Below are positions 35,001 to 46,245 of a stretch of DNA of 64,000 nucleotides, one piece after another. The position numbers were made by a program, and so were the translations under genes. Within the stretch, counting starts at the first letter, position 1; every line of letters begins with the position of its first letter. This stretch comes from Adenanthera pavonina (taxonomy: Eukaryota > Streptophyta > Magnoliopsida > Fabales > Fabaceae). The notes under the pieces are model-generated. The model had not been told where the DNA came from and did not search any database. It saw only the letters and a list, made by a program, of their open reading frames with translations. Location of the stretch: contig JAIVEN010000006.1 in NCBI GenBank assembly GCA_026686845.1, positions 32,472,501 through 32,536,500 of the forward strand. Direction: 5' to 3'.

Positions 35001-35190
35001 CTTATTTAACACTGCATTTGAGTCATACAGCGCATTACTTTTGGGTAACGACCTAACCTTAGCACAAAAGCGTCCTTGATCCATGTCATAGAGATTTGAT
35101 AAAATTTTACGTTAGTTGTTGAGGGCCTAGCACAACCCTCCTCTTTTACCCGGGTTTGGGACCGGCTATAACACTATATAGGCGGAGTTT
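32070..35190 (-). mobile_element. RTE-type LINE, full length but degenerate
   Basis: The target-site duplication is GTCACTAACAAGAGA at 32055-32069 and GTCATTAACAAGAGA at 35191-35205, 14 of 15 bases identical. The minus-strand 3' end terminates in a GTT/TTG-type short tandem repeat, as in plant RTE elements, and the 5' UTR begins about 100 bp before the first coding homology. Presence of both ends and TSDs shows a complete insertion. Confidence 0.88.
32071..35084 (-). pseudogene. LINE polyprotein: endonuclease and reverse transcriptase
   Basis: The N-terminal apurinic-type endonuclease is recognisable at ~34880-34400 (LCLQETKWVG, ISAYAPQVG, GGDLNGHVG), the RT at ~33200-32650 (YNRVLREVLW, IDLHQGSSLS). 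The catalytic FADD-type box reads FTNN, so both Asp residues are lost. The carboxy end (32676-32059) has the SKLKYLGSI, ECWTLK, MLRWICGH and GRPRMTLREV blocks typical of RTE-clade elements. Many stops and frameshifts separate the blocks. It once copied its own RNA at a nicked target; it is now inactive. Confidence 0.88.
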
Positions 35191-35519
35191 GTCATTAACA
35201 AGAGAGATCTTGATAAATCTAGAAACCTAAACTTTTAAGAGATCCATGAATGTTTAACAGTTAGAAAATGTTCAAAACACCTTGAAAAACTTGGATTCTC
35301 TTTTGATTGGGATGAGTGAACAAGTTAAGATAAGATTAAACAAAATTAGAGCATATATAACCAGTCACCTATACTAAGAATCTAGGAGAAAAACAAAATA
35401 CAATACAACATCGAAGTTTGGTCTTCTCTTGGTCAAAACTCTATCTTGCTTCATGAGGCTTTCTTTCATTTACTCTTCTTATTTTGTGATAATCAAAATA
35501 CATAGATACTCCAACAGCT

Positions 35520-35935
35520 ATGGCTCGTCAACAAGCGGGAGCAAAAATTCTCTATCTTTGTCCAAAATGTAATTTTAAGAAATACCACAAGAGAGCGGTA
35601 GTAACAGATCATTTGATTGTAAAACCATTTCCATTGGGTTATATTATTTGGGCAATGCGTGGGGAAACTTGTGACATGGTCAACCGTGGTAGAAATTCTC
35701 CAATGCATTCACAAGTAGGTGTGGAAATGGTAGACAGGATTTAGTGAATGAAGTAGTTTGTGATGCTTTTGGAGTTCATGATGATAGCATCTTTTCAAAA
35801 GTAATAGACGGTCCAAATCCATTATCTACGAATCAGATAAATGAAGAAGTCAAAAATTTCTATGAATTAATGTGTGATTGAGAGAAGTCGTTGTATCCAA
35901 GATGCCAAAACTAGACAAAACATGAAGCCCAAGAT
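35520..35935 (+). pseudogene. CACTA (TNP2-type) transposase amino-terminal fragment
   Basis: A frame from ATG 35520 carries the transposase-associated zinc-binding pattern LCPKCNFKK...VVTDHLIVKPFPLGYIIWAMRGE (given in parts: LCPKC, VTDHL, GYIIW, RGE), characteristic of the N-terminus of plant CACTA TNP2 proteins. After a stop at 35742-35744 the homology continues in another frame (VVCDAFGVHDD, EEVKNFYELM, KSLYPRC). The catalytic core is missing. It may belong with the subterminal repeats at 30.1-30.5 kb. Confidence 0.7.
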
Positions 35936-38900
35936 AAGCCATAAAAAGTAATATTATAACACACATTTTTCTGAATTAGCTTTCTATAGGATTTATATTA
36001 TAATAGAATTGATTAGATATTACCATTTAAGTGTAAACACATATTTGCTTTTCCCAATTTGGAGTTTTTTTTTTTTTGGTGTTGAAAAGGTATGTAAATC
36101 ATATTAATTATATTGGCAATTTTTTCGTTATCTATTAATATAAATCAATAAAATTAAAATTAATTTTATTTTCAATTAATAATTAGGTGATGAATATAAT
36201 ACTGTTTGGGCTAAAATTGAAATATGTCGAGCCCATTAAGATTAGGAGCAAGAAATGGGCTTAATTATTTCCGCTACAAATGGGCTTAATTATTTGGGTG
36301 CCCTAATCATTTGTGATCCAATTGAAATGCAACAGATGTATTACTTAAAGGTCGAAGAGAAGGCGATGAAGCAATGAAGAAGGGCTATAAATTCTAGGGC
36401 ACAAAAACTTGGACGAACATGGGACTGTCATGGCTAAAGTTTTGAAAGGCACAAGCTTGTCTAGCGTTAGCGTCGATAAATAGTAGCGAGTACAAGAAAG
36501 GCTGACCAGTACACCATTGAAGTACGTACTTGCAAGCTTCGATCAAATTACATCTGGATATATCTTAGTCATGCTCATTCGTTTTCTTTATAGTTATCTT
36601 TGTCATCTGGTTCACCAGGAGCCAATCCAATTATAAAGTTCAGAACAAGCTAGGCTATCACAGTGCTGACTGAGTTTTAGCTCTAAGAGCTACAGAGTAG
36701 TAATACCTCCGTTTTTTAAAAAAAAAAAATTGACAATTACATCATTGTAAACTTTTGTTACTTTGATTTCAATATATGTCTCAGTTCCAATCATTATCAC
36801 ATTTGGGAAAATTGTGATAAATGATTCCAATGATTCATTTTATCCTATACCAAGTTAGGTATTCATTTTAATTTTTCTAGTTGAGGTACTAACCTCTGAC
36901 ACACTTGCATTTTTTTTTAATGAAATAAGGTTTCATGAAAAATGACCAACAAATATATTTTTATTTTATTGGTAACATAAAGTATTGAGAATTAATGGCA
37001 GATTGTGTGTTACAAAATTAATAAAAATATAAGAAATTTAATATAAAAGAAAACAGAAAATATAGTTCTCTTTTTCTTTAAGGTTATATTTGAGTTGGTT
37101 GGAAAATGGAAACCTTATTGCTTCTAATGGTGCAGCTTCCACTACTTTTATATTGATATTGATAATGTTTTCGTGTATGATAGTAATGGATATATAAGAA
37201 ACATAAATAAAATTTTTAATTTATATAATTATATAACATGAATAATTTGGAATTTATAGAATATATATAATGAAACATACAAAAGATGTTAAAAATTAAA
37301 AATTTTAAAATGTTATTGACTAATTATAGAATTTATCATTTCAATACTTGGTCATTCAATTTGTATCTATTTTCACAACTTTTTTTTTTATCAATTATCG
37401 TTTGGACATATTTTTGGGTGAGATCCTATTGCCAATTTTTTTTGGGTGAAATCTTATTGACAATTTACTTCTACACCATTGGAATACTTCTTAATGGATG
37501 GGCTAGCCCAAGCCCAGGCCCAATAAATTCAATCAATTTTGCATCTTTTTTTTTATACAATCCATTTTGCATCTTTAATTTATTAATTAGATCAATTGAA
37601 TATACTATTTACTTTGATTGAAAATTATTTGGATGTTCTTTAAGTTAACTATGCTATAACATGTTACCGGCCGGAAATGGTATTGATACTCCATATTATT
37701 ATAAAAACAATTTTTACTAAGGAACCAATTAAAATTATATTTTTACACATCCATTGCTATTTGTTTGATAATATAAATTGTCAATAGGATGTGTATAATA
37801 CATCAGTGAAGAAATCATTACTTTTTAAAATATAAATTTAATATTTTTCTCATAATGGTAATTAAATCATATTAATGATTTCAGATAATAAATCATGCTA
37901 ATTATTTCTCAGAATAAATAATTGTTTCATGCTATCAGTATGATAACATCCATGTTATTTTCATGAAAATTATCTATTAAAGTGACTGCTTTAGATATAT
38001 TGCTTGAGCAAACCTATTGTCTTTGAGATATGGGAGGAAACTAAATTATGATAGCAAATCAATAAAGTTAAAAATTATTTGCACATGGTTAAAAGCCTTG
38101 TGCTTTATTGCACATTATATATTTTTAATTAATATGAATGTTATTGGATAAGAATCAATATATTATATTTTAAACTATTTTACTTTAAACTTCAAATGAA
38201 ATTATGGTTCATGGTAAATTGAATGATGGGTAATTGTGAAAAGTATAAGCCCACCTCAACATTAGTCTTCTTCTATTTTGTTTTCTCTAGAGCCTCTATT
38301 AGGATTTACCAATACAACAATAGCCTCTCCTCCTGGGTAGAGTTTGATCTTAAGACGAATTAGGGTTGAGCTCAACTTTTTGAGTGTGATCAAGACCCTA
38401 TATTTGTTGGTGATTCCTAAATGGAGCTCCTCAGTTGTTCTAGAGGTGCAAAATTGGCTTTATAGATATTGGACGGTTAAGATTTCACATATTTCTAGAT
38501 AAGTGAATTAATTAGCTGACCTTATTCTTCAATGGGAAGTGGACCATGCATTTTTTCAATTTGCCCTGGCCTTATTCTTCTCGATGTTTTTCAGACACCT
38601 AGTCCTCTTGATTCTTGCTAATTCCTTATTCAAGCCGTTGGCCTTTTTGTTAAAAAGGAAATAACTTTTTTATCTTGCATGATGGAGTGATAAAAATTTT
38701 GAAAATTCAAATGAAAGTCATGATGTGAGTTTGACCAAATTGTTCTTCATAATTTTCTTTGACCAATAAATTATTCTTTATAATTAAAAAATTAAAATCA
38801 ATAAAATTAGGTGATAAAAAAATTCTTAATATAAGATATTTTTAACCAAAATACGAGAATTAAAAATAAGAGTTAAAATTAGTTAATTACCTTACTTTTT

Positions 38901-39766
38901 TTAAAAATCAAAATGTCTTTTGAAAACTATCCTTATTGATTTTTTTTTCTTTTTCTCATGAATTAAATATAGCCATTTTCCTTTAATGCATAATGAAAAG
39001 GTCCTATTTTTGGGATGAGAGAGAGTATAATTACTAAAATATTAATTTTGAATTACTTCTCATCTATTTATTATTTGTATCAATTATTTACTAAGATAAT
39101 AAAACTATTAGGCTTAAAATAATTAAAATGAAAATCAATATAAGAGTAAAATATATATTGACCTCCGTTTAGCATGCTTGAATTTACAAAAAAAAAATAT
39201 AATAATTTGATCTATTTTCAAAATAAACACTGTAGTCCAATTTTTAGTTTTGCTAAAAATATTCTATTAAAATTTAATATAAATTTAAAACATTTATGCA
39301 AAAAAATCATGCTTATGTAATTTCTACTAATTTGACATCAAAAGTATAACATATTTATTAAACAATTTTAAATAATTAAGTAGAGTAATAAAGTGGTATT
39401 ACATTAAAAATTAATAAAATTTAGAATAAATTAAAAGTATGTCAAATCAATCAATATAAAATATAGAAAGTGTAAGAAACTGCATTATGAATAATACGGT
39501 TCATCTCAAGCTCTCTACAAACACATCTTGTTCACTCTCTTTCTCCATGGAAGATTGCAATCTTGTTCACTTGTTTGTTTATACTACAATTGATTTGCAT
39601 GTAATTTTGTTTTTTCAGGGCTAATGCTCTAGCAAGTGGTGGTTGAACACAGCCACACCAGGAAAAAGGATGATTAATGAAATTGAAAAATCTAATAGGA
39701 CATTGATTATGTTTAATTAATTTGTAACTTTAATTACCAATGGTAAGTGGTGGTGGTGGTAAGCAA
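35936..39766. other. AT-rich intergenic sequence, nothing identified
   Basis: Long A/T runs, simple repeats and no frame with coding character. The only GC-richer patch (~36200-36520) has repeated AATGGGCTTAATTATTT words but no recognisable protein or element end. Confidence 0.5.
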
Positions 39767-39768
39767 TA

Positions 39769-40043
39769 CTCCCTCTTATCCTTTTTATTAGTCACATTCT
39801 AGAAGTTTTTTATGGTCCTAAATATAAGTCACATTCTATGAGTTTTTGGAGTATTAATTACTTTGTTTCCAAAATACTCTTATTTAATTATGAGAAAGAA
39901 TATGAATTGTTTGAATTTGTAGTATTTATTGGAGGATAAAGATGGAAAACATATTAATTTTAAGACAATTTTAATAATATAAAAAAATTTTCTTAATTTT
40001 GATGGGATAGTTAGAAGTTACTTCCATTAAGAATTGGAGGGAG
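39769..40043. mobile_element. Stowaway-like MITE, 275 bp
   Basis: The ends CTCCCTC... and ...GGAGGGAG form inverted repeats, flanked by TA at 39767-39768 and 40044-40045, the Tc1/mariner target. It is AT-rich inside and non-coding. Confidence 0.8.
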
Positions 40044-40456
40044 TATAGAATTTCCAATTGAAGTGTAAAATCTATACTAGTATTATCTTCTTGAAAATTA
40101 TTTATACTAGTATGGTCGTAACAAAGTAGGAAAAAAAATTAACGTCAATTCCTAATGTATTTTGATAATATGCTACTTTCCAATATTTTAATTTTTTTGA
40201 TACTCATCAATGAATTCAAAGAGTTTCACATGAAAAAATTTGGATAAAAGTTGCAAACAAGCATAGTTGGTGTTGCCTGCCTAAAGATAACTTGCCACCT
40301 TAATAATTCATTTCCCAAAAAAAAAAAAACTTGATAATTGACAGAAGAAATTTACGGTTACACAAAATAGTTAGGTTTTATTTTTTAAGTACCTTGTTTT
40401 CAATTTCTGTGTCATATCATGGTTTCTTCGACCGTCTTCAAGGTTTCATCTATGGG

Positions 40457-42500
40457 CCACACCAAGTCCACTGTAACTACACGTACCAGTGTGTTAAAAG
40501 TTGCATTTAAGGACTTCGGTGTTTAAATATTAAGAGAAAACTCCATTAATTAAAACTATACCTATTTTTAAAGACTAAAATTATTATCAATTTTTTATGG
40601 GTTTTACTACAAAATATATGTTCATTTTTCTAAGAGAAAGAAATCAGTCACAAATTTAAGTAATTTCATGATATTTTTAAAAAATTTATTATGTCTTCAA
40701 GTCATGAAGGCATATCCTCCAATCTCTGTTGTATTTCAAAAGGAAAGACGTATATGATACATATCATATATGATACTTATATCATATCTCATAATATGTA
40801 TCATAAATGTATTCTTATTTTTCTTCATAAAATTCCAAGATAACTTATAAAGAATTCAATTTTTGGTTTCTTATTTTAAATATCTTTATATTACTTTTAA
40901 AATATTTGTTTAAAACTCAAATTTTGTTATATTTTTTATCTTTGATATATTAATTTGTTGAACATATATAAATTTTATATGTATATCTCTCGTACTCGTA
41001 TCCTAAAATTTTAAAATTTATCATATTTAGTGTATCATATTGTACCCGATATGTGCACTCATATTTATACATCACAGACTCCAATTGTGATAGCATGAAT
41101 ATTCTTATGATGGGTATTACTTTTGAAATAACACTAACTCTTTGTTTGGATGAGGGAAAAATTATAGGTGTGCGGGCCGAAACGAGCGTGCCAAGATTAC
41201 AAGTCCGAGGTGGATGGACGCCCCTTTTGAGGCCCCACTTTCGGGGCTCATATACACCAAGCTATAATTCGGAGGCCGAGCTTAAGCGCAACGAGCCGAG
41301 TAATACATCGGCTATCGAACGATAAGGCTGAGTAATCGTATGGCCAAATGATCGTCCGACTGAACAACATCTCGACCATATGGTCGACTACGGGTTTCTC
41401 CACGAAAACTGTATTGCCCCAAAAACACCCGACTAGGAGTAACAGTTATGGGATCATAACAGTTATGGAATCATAACTGTAGGACGAAAAATCAGGGATT
41501 ATGCAAAAAGAGCGCGATACTACATAATGATCATTTATGAAATATCCCGATAAATTAGGGATTACAGGGAGAAGATGGTTTAACCTTAACGGTCAGGAGA
41601 AGGTCAATAAAAAGGAAAAAAAGATAAGCATAAAGAAGGAGGATTGCACCGTACACGGTGAGAGGGGAATAGTCTCTCGGTCTTTTGACAGAACAATAGG
41701 TCACACCAAGTCCACTGTAACTACACGTACCAGTGTGTTAAAATTGCATTTAAGGACTTTGGTGGTGTTTAAATATTAAGAGAAGACTTCATTAATTAAA
41801 ACTATACCTATTTTTAAAGACTAAAATTATTATTAATTTTTTATGGGTTTTTCTACAAAAAATATGTTCATTTTTCTAAGAAAAAGAACTCAGTCACAAA
41901 TTTAAATAATTTCATGATATTTTAAAAAAATTTATTATGTCTTCAAGTCATGAAAGCATCTTTTCCAATCTCTATTGCATTGATACTTAAAAAAAAAATG
42001 AATTTATATACAATACTCATATCATACTTCACAATATATATTATAAACGTATTCTTATTTTCTTTCTTCATAATACTTCACAATATATATTATAAACATA
42101 TCCTTATATTTTTTTTCATAAAATTCCAAGATAACTTATATCTTATAGAAAAATTCAATTCCAAGATAACTTATATCTTATAAAAAAATTCAATTTTTGA
42201 TTTCTTATTTTAAATATTTTTAGATTACTTTTAAAATACTTGTTTAGAACTCAAATTTTGTTATATCTTTTATCTTTGATATATTAATTTATTAAACATA
42301 TATGTACAAATTTTATATGTATATCTTTCATACTTGTATCTTAAAATTTTAAAATTTATCGTATTCAATGTATTGTATTGTATTGTATTGTATCGTATCC
42401 GATACACATTATCATATTTATACATCATATACTCCAATCATGATAGCATAGATATTCTTTATCACTTTTGAAATGACACTAATCCTTCGTCTGGATAAGG
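40457..42500. repeat. Direct duplication of ~700 bp (two copies)
   Basis: Copy 1 is ~40457-41159 and copy 2 ~41700-42500. Both start at CACACCAAGTCCACTGTAAC and run through CATTTAAGGACTT, ATGTCTTCAAGTCATGAA and TTTTGAAAT.ACACTAA. They differ by scattered substitutions and small indels; copy 2 has extra internal tandem copies of a TATATTATAAAC segment. Between them is the LTR-like block 41160-41699. Confidence 0.8.
41160..41699 (+). repeat. GC-richer Ty3-type LTR fragment
   Basis: The composition is sharply different from its neighbours, with no coding frame. It contains the paired words AACAGTTATGGGATCATAAC and GTTATGGAATCATAACTGT and a GGGATTATGC...GCGCGATAC stretch, a style common in Ty3/gypsy LTRs. 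Ends and target duplication are not evident. The type assignment is by resemblance. Confidence 0.45.
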
Positions 42501-43455
42501 GGAAAACAGGGGGAGAGAAAATTCAAAGAGAAAATAAGAATGAATCTAGACACCCTTTATCTAGATTTCTCCTAATATTTCTCTTCTATTATATTCTCTC
42601 CATTCCAAGTGAAGGCTAAAACATGAAGGCGTCTCACTAAACCCATAAGCATTAGTCAAATACTGAAGCTGGATTAATCTAATATAAAGCGCAAAAATTT
42701 GATGATTATTTTTTTCTTTCAAATATGAAAATTCCCTAAGTTGTTAGTCATATTTGCATTTTCCCCACATTAATTAGACCGAAGCAACGTATAGCCTTTC
42801 TCACATCCAATTCTACCAAAGATTTGACTTTTAAAATACATATATTAGTTACAATCTATCCTTAATAACGCTGTTAGGTTCAATGGACCCTAACAATTAA
42901 CCTTGTCGTATTATTTTGAGTATTTATTTTGAATACAAGCTTGATAATTGCTATACAAAATTTACAGTGACATAAAACTTTTTGTTTAAGGTACATTACT
43001 TTTTTCCCTCGACACAAAAAAAAGTACATTGTTTTTCGCTGACGCCAAAGAATCTGAGCTCCAATTTTTTGTATATAAAAAAAATAAAATTCTCTTCACT
43101 AATAATTTAGCATATTTGCATTGAAAAGATATTAATCAATTTGGAATTGCTCAACTAAATTAGCAATAAATCTCAGAAATTTTCATTTCCCGACGTAGGT
43201 AAAGGAAATGTAAGGTTTTTTTTTTTTCTTTTGAATCACCTTTGTTTTTAGTGAGCTATCACAAAACAGTTCCATTTCTCAATGGCATATTTACATTGAA
43301 AATGAAAAAATATTTACTGTTAGCTCATAAAAAATAATTATAATGCATGTTCATAATAATAATAATAATAATAATGTTATATTTTTAACTCTATATACAC
43401 TCACTGTTGTTGAATGCAAAACTGTGACAGATGTGTTATTCTCAAGGGTACTCGG
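42501..43455. other. AT-rich sequence, nothing identified
   Basis: Contains an (AATAAT)n run near 43357. The part around 42940-43010 loosely resembles 40330-40400, suggesting the local duplication is wider than the well-preserved 700 bp. Confidence 0.4.
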
Positions 43456-43590
43456 GGTGTTGGGTCTCTTCAGGAACCATAGTGCTCACTAGTTATTGGG
43501 CTTCTCTAAGCCCATTGGACATTGCTCGCCTGAGTTAGCTGAAGTTTGGGCCATTCTCGCGGGCCTTCATCTTTCACGGGAAAATGTGAA
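43456..43590 (+). pseudogene. RNase H-like fragment of a plant LINE
   Basis: In frame from 43456 the translation has GLFRNHSAH, a stop, LLGFSKPIGHCS, then ELAEVWAILAGLHLSRENV. This is the pattern of the RNase H domain at the end of plant L1-type LINEs (G.fRn..g.WL.GFs...AE..Ai..GL). Only ~45 codons remain, so it is a short relic. Confidence 0.55.
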
Positions 43591-43782
43591 TGAAAAAAAA
43601 AATGATTGTTGAATCTAACACCCAACAGCTTACCAATCTGTTGTAAATAACTAGGGTTATTTAAAATACACTTGAGATTCATGTTTAAGTGACTTTAACC
43701 CTTTTCACTGGAACCAACTTCTAGAGGCAAATTTTTAGTTAAATTAATATTATGTTGTGCTCTTTTATCTCTTTTTATCGGT

Positions 43783-43990
43783 AAATGATTGCAGTAATAT
43801 TCTTATTTGTTTATACTATAATCGCATTGCATATAATTTTGTTTTTCTGGGCCAATGCAGCACGTGGTTGAACACACACACCCACAGCAGGAAAAAAGTA
43901 TAATTGAAATTGAAAAATGTAATAACAAAACATTGATTAAGTTTAATTAATCAATAATTATAAACACCAATGGTGGTGGTGGTGATGCAA
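43783..43990 (+). repeat. Diverged second copy of 39590-39770
   Basis: Both stretches share TATACTA.AAT..CATT/TTGCAT, GGTTGAACACA, CAGGAAAAA, TTGAAATTGAAAAAT.TAATA and a (GGT)n run. They lie at matching outer positions of the local duplication region. Confidence 0.55.
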
Positions 43991-44555
43991 CTCTTTCCCA
44001 TACCATTTCCCCTAATTGGCCTACAATTCAACAACTTTCCCTTCATTGCACTGCCCTACTTCCACCTCCATACTTCCTTTCTTCTTTCTGGCTATAACTC
44101 TGCAACACTTTCTTCTTGGAGACTGCTCAATACATCAAAAATACATCTCCACGTTAATTTCACTTCCATTATTCTCTTTCTTGAATTATATATAAAATAG
44201 AAAAGAAAAAACAACTCTCTACTTCTCAGCATGTTTTTAAAGTCTATCTAATAATAGCAGAACTCAACCTCAGCCACTTCTCTTGGTAAAAAAAAAAAAA
44301 AGTCTCAGCCTCTCCATAAAATGAAATTTAAATTCTTTGAATTTTTAAGTGTCTCTGAAGTTTTTTTTTTTTTTAAATTTGTGTGACATCAAAAGTAAGC
44401 ATGGGTACGAAGCTTCTTTTTTTTTTTTTCATTCTACCTACTCTTTTTTTCTTGTATTTTTTTTTAAAAAACTTTTCAAACAAGATTTTAAATTTAGAAG
44501 ATTCAAATAAAGTGATCAGCTGAGCCTTGAAATTAGAGAAATGTTGAAAACGTAC

Positions 44556-45095
44556 CTTGTCCCACAAATGAGGGTCAGGGCTCTTGTAGACCAAAACTCT
44601 TTTGATTAGAGAAGGGTCTGGTATTTTCCACTTGCATGTTGGGTTTGGTTGAGTCCGAACATACTGACTTACAATCTCATCAGCAACCTTATCATGGTCT
44701 GCACCGAACAAGTAATAAACAAATGGTTTCTGGCAAGCATGGCAGCTAACGGGTCGGGTGTTGAACGGGTAGCTGGTGTAGTCGGCTCGCCGGTACCAGT
44801 TCAAGAAGGTTCACTCCGGCATCTAAAGATCTTTGGGAGAGAAAATGCCCCGGAATATTTGAACGGAGTAACCCCAAGAAACGGAAATTGTCCAATTTTG
44901 GGCTTCATCATAACAAATGGCCTGTTGCATAAGCCCAGCTGAGTCAAGCTTTATTGGGCTCTCCAGTATCTTTAAAGCTTGAACTCGGTCCACATTAGGG
45001 AATATGGGCTCAACAAGGTCCAAGTGATGAAGGGAGACTACTGGTGCAACCGGGTGGGATGCCAGCAGCCCAAACACACTGCCATATACATCAAA
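44556..45095 (-). pseudogene. DUF604 fringe-like glycosyltransferase, carboxy-terminal exon
   Basis: The reading starts FDVYG at 45095 after an acceptor-like TTTCAGAGTAG, and ends LWDK at 44556 before a strong donor GTACGT. It contains the family blocks GLLASHPVAPVVSLHHLD, EPIFPN, NWYRRADYTSYPFNTRP and CQKPFVYYLFG. Two nonsense codons lie at ~44819-44824 and ~44807-44812. The family members are Golgi-type, membrane-anchored proteins related to fringe-like glycosyltransferases; their exact substrates are mostly unknown. The expected final exon (Arg/Cys-rich tail) was not found downstream to 43.2 kb. The amino-terminal exon lies 11 kb away at 56271-56860 on the same strand. Confidence 0.82.
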
Positions 45096-45516
45096 CTACT
45101 CTGAAAGACAAAACAAGAATCCAACGTCACTTAACTCCTCATAAACAAAATAAAGGACATAATTGACATTGCAAAAATTAACGTAAACAACACACAAATG
45201 CATTTAAATTAGTGAATTATTATTCAGAAACACTTCTACATTTTTTTTTGAAGTGATTTGTTCCCTAAGAAGATGCAACCAGGAAATCTAATAGGACCAA
45301 GAATCACATGCTGGAACGAAATTTACAACACAATCTAGTAGCTACCATAGTCCACGTAACGCCAAGAACAAGTTCCGAAGTGTTGCCATTTTTTATGCGG
45401 GCAGGATCTTACAATGAAGAGATTCTTTTTTTTTCTTGATAGCTACAATGAAGAGATTCTACACAAACAAAAACAAGTCAAGAAAACAGACCAACCGAAG
45501 ATATATTTATATTAAA

Positions 45517-45906
45517 TAGAGCCATCAAAATGGATTAAACCCGACGGACTAACTCGAAAAGCCCAAAAAAATGAGTGAACTCAAGCCTTAATTTTGGGAG
45601 CAAATACATAATCCGGACTTTTTAAACCTGGCTCGTCTAGACCCGGCCTGTGGCGAGTCTGCCCGAAAGCCTGAGACTTTTTTCTTTTTCTTTTTTTTTG
45701 TTTAAAATATTAAAAAATACATATTATTTTATTAATTAGCGATATATAAATTGTAAAATTTAAATATTATGTTAATTTTTGATGAATTATGATGATAATT
45801 AGTTGTATTAATTTAAATAATTATATGAAAAAATTTTATTAAAAAAACATAAAAAATATTAAAAAATTAAAAAAAAGTCCCTAGCCAGCCCGATTTGACA
45901 ATACTA
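45517..45906. mobile_element. Non-autonomous hAT-like element, 390 bp
   Basis: Perfect 8-bp duplications ATATTAAA at 45509-45516 and 45907-45914. The termini are TAGAGCCATCAAAATGG and, on the other strand, TAGTATTGTCAAATCGG. It has GC-richer ends with CCCG words, an AT-rich core and no coding frame. Confidence 0.85.
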
Positions 45907-46245
45907 ATATTAAATGACAAATTGTAAAATTTTATTTTTAAAGATTTGAATGTAAAAAATTGTAATTGGTGAAATTCAATATCATATATTCAAATTTTTG
46001 GCATTATAACCTCTTTAAAATAATTTCAAAATTTATATTTTTATATAAATATTTTTAATATGAAATCATTTAATTTCTCAGATAAATATTTTGTCTAATA
46101 TATAAAAGGGGAAATGACATTTGAAGACCAAAAGTTTTAATTAATGCCAATTATGGATCAAAACATTTCAAAATTCTAGAATCAGACTAAGGTCCAAAAT
46201 TGAACACAATTTAAAATTTAAATGACCTCAACACCCTTATTCAAG

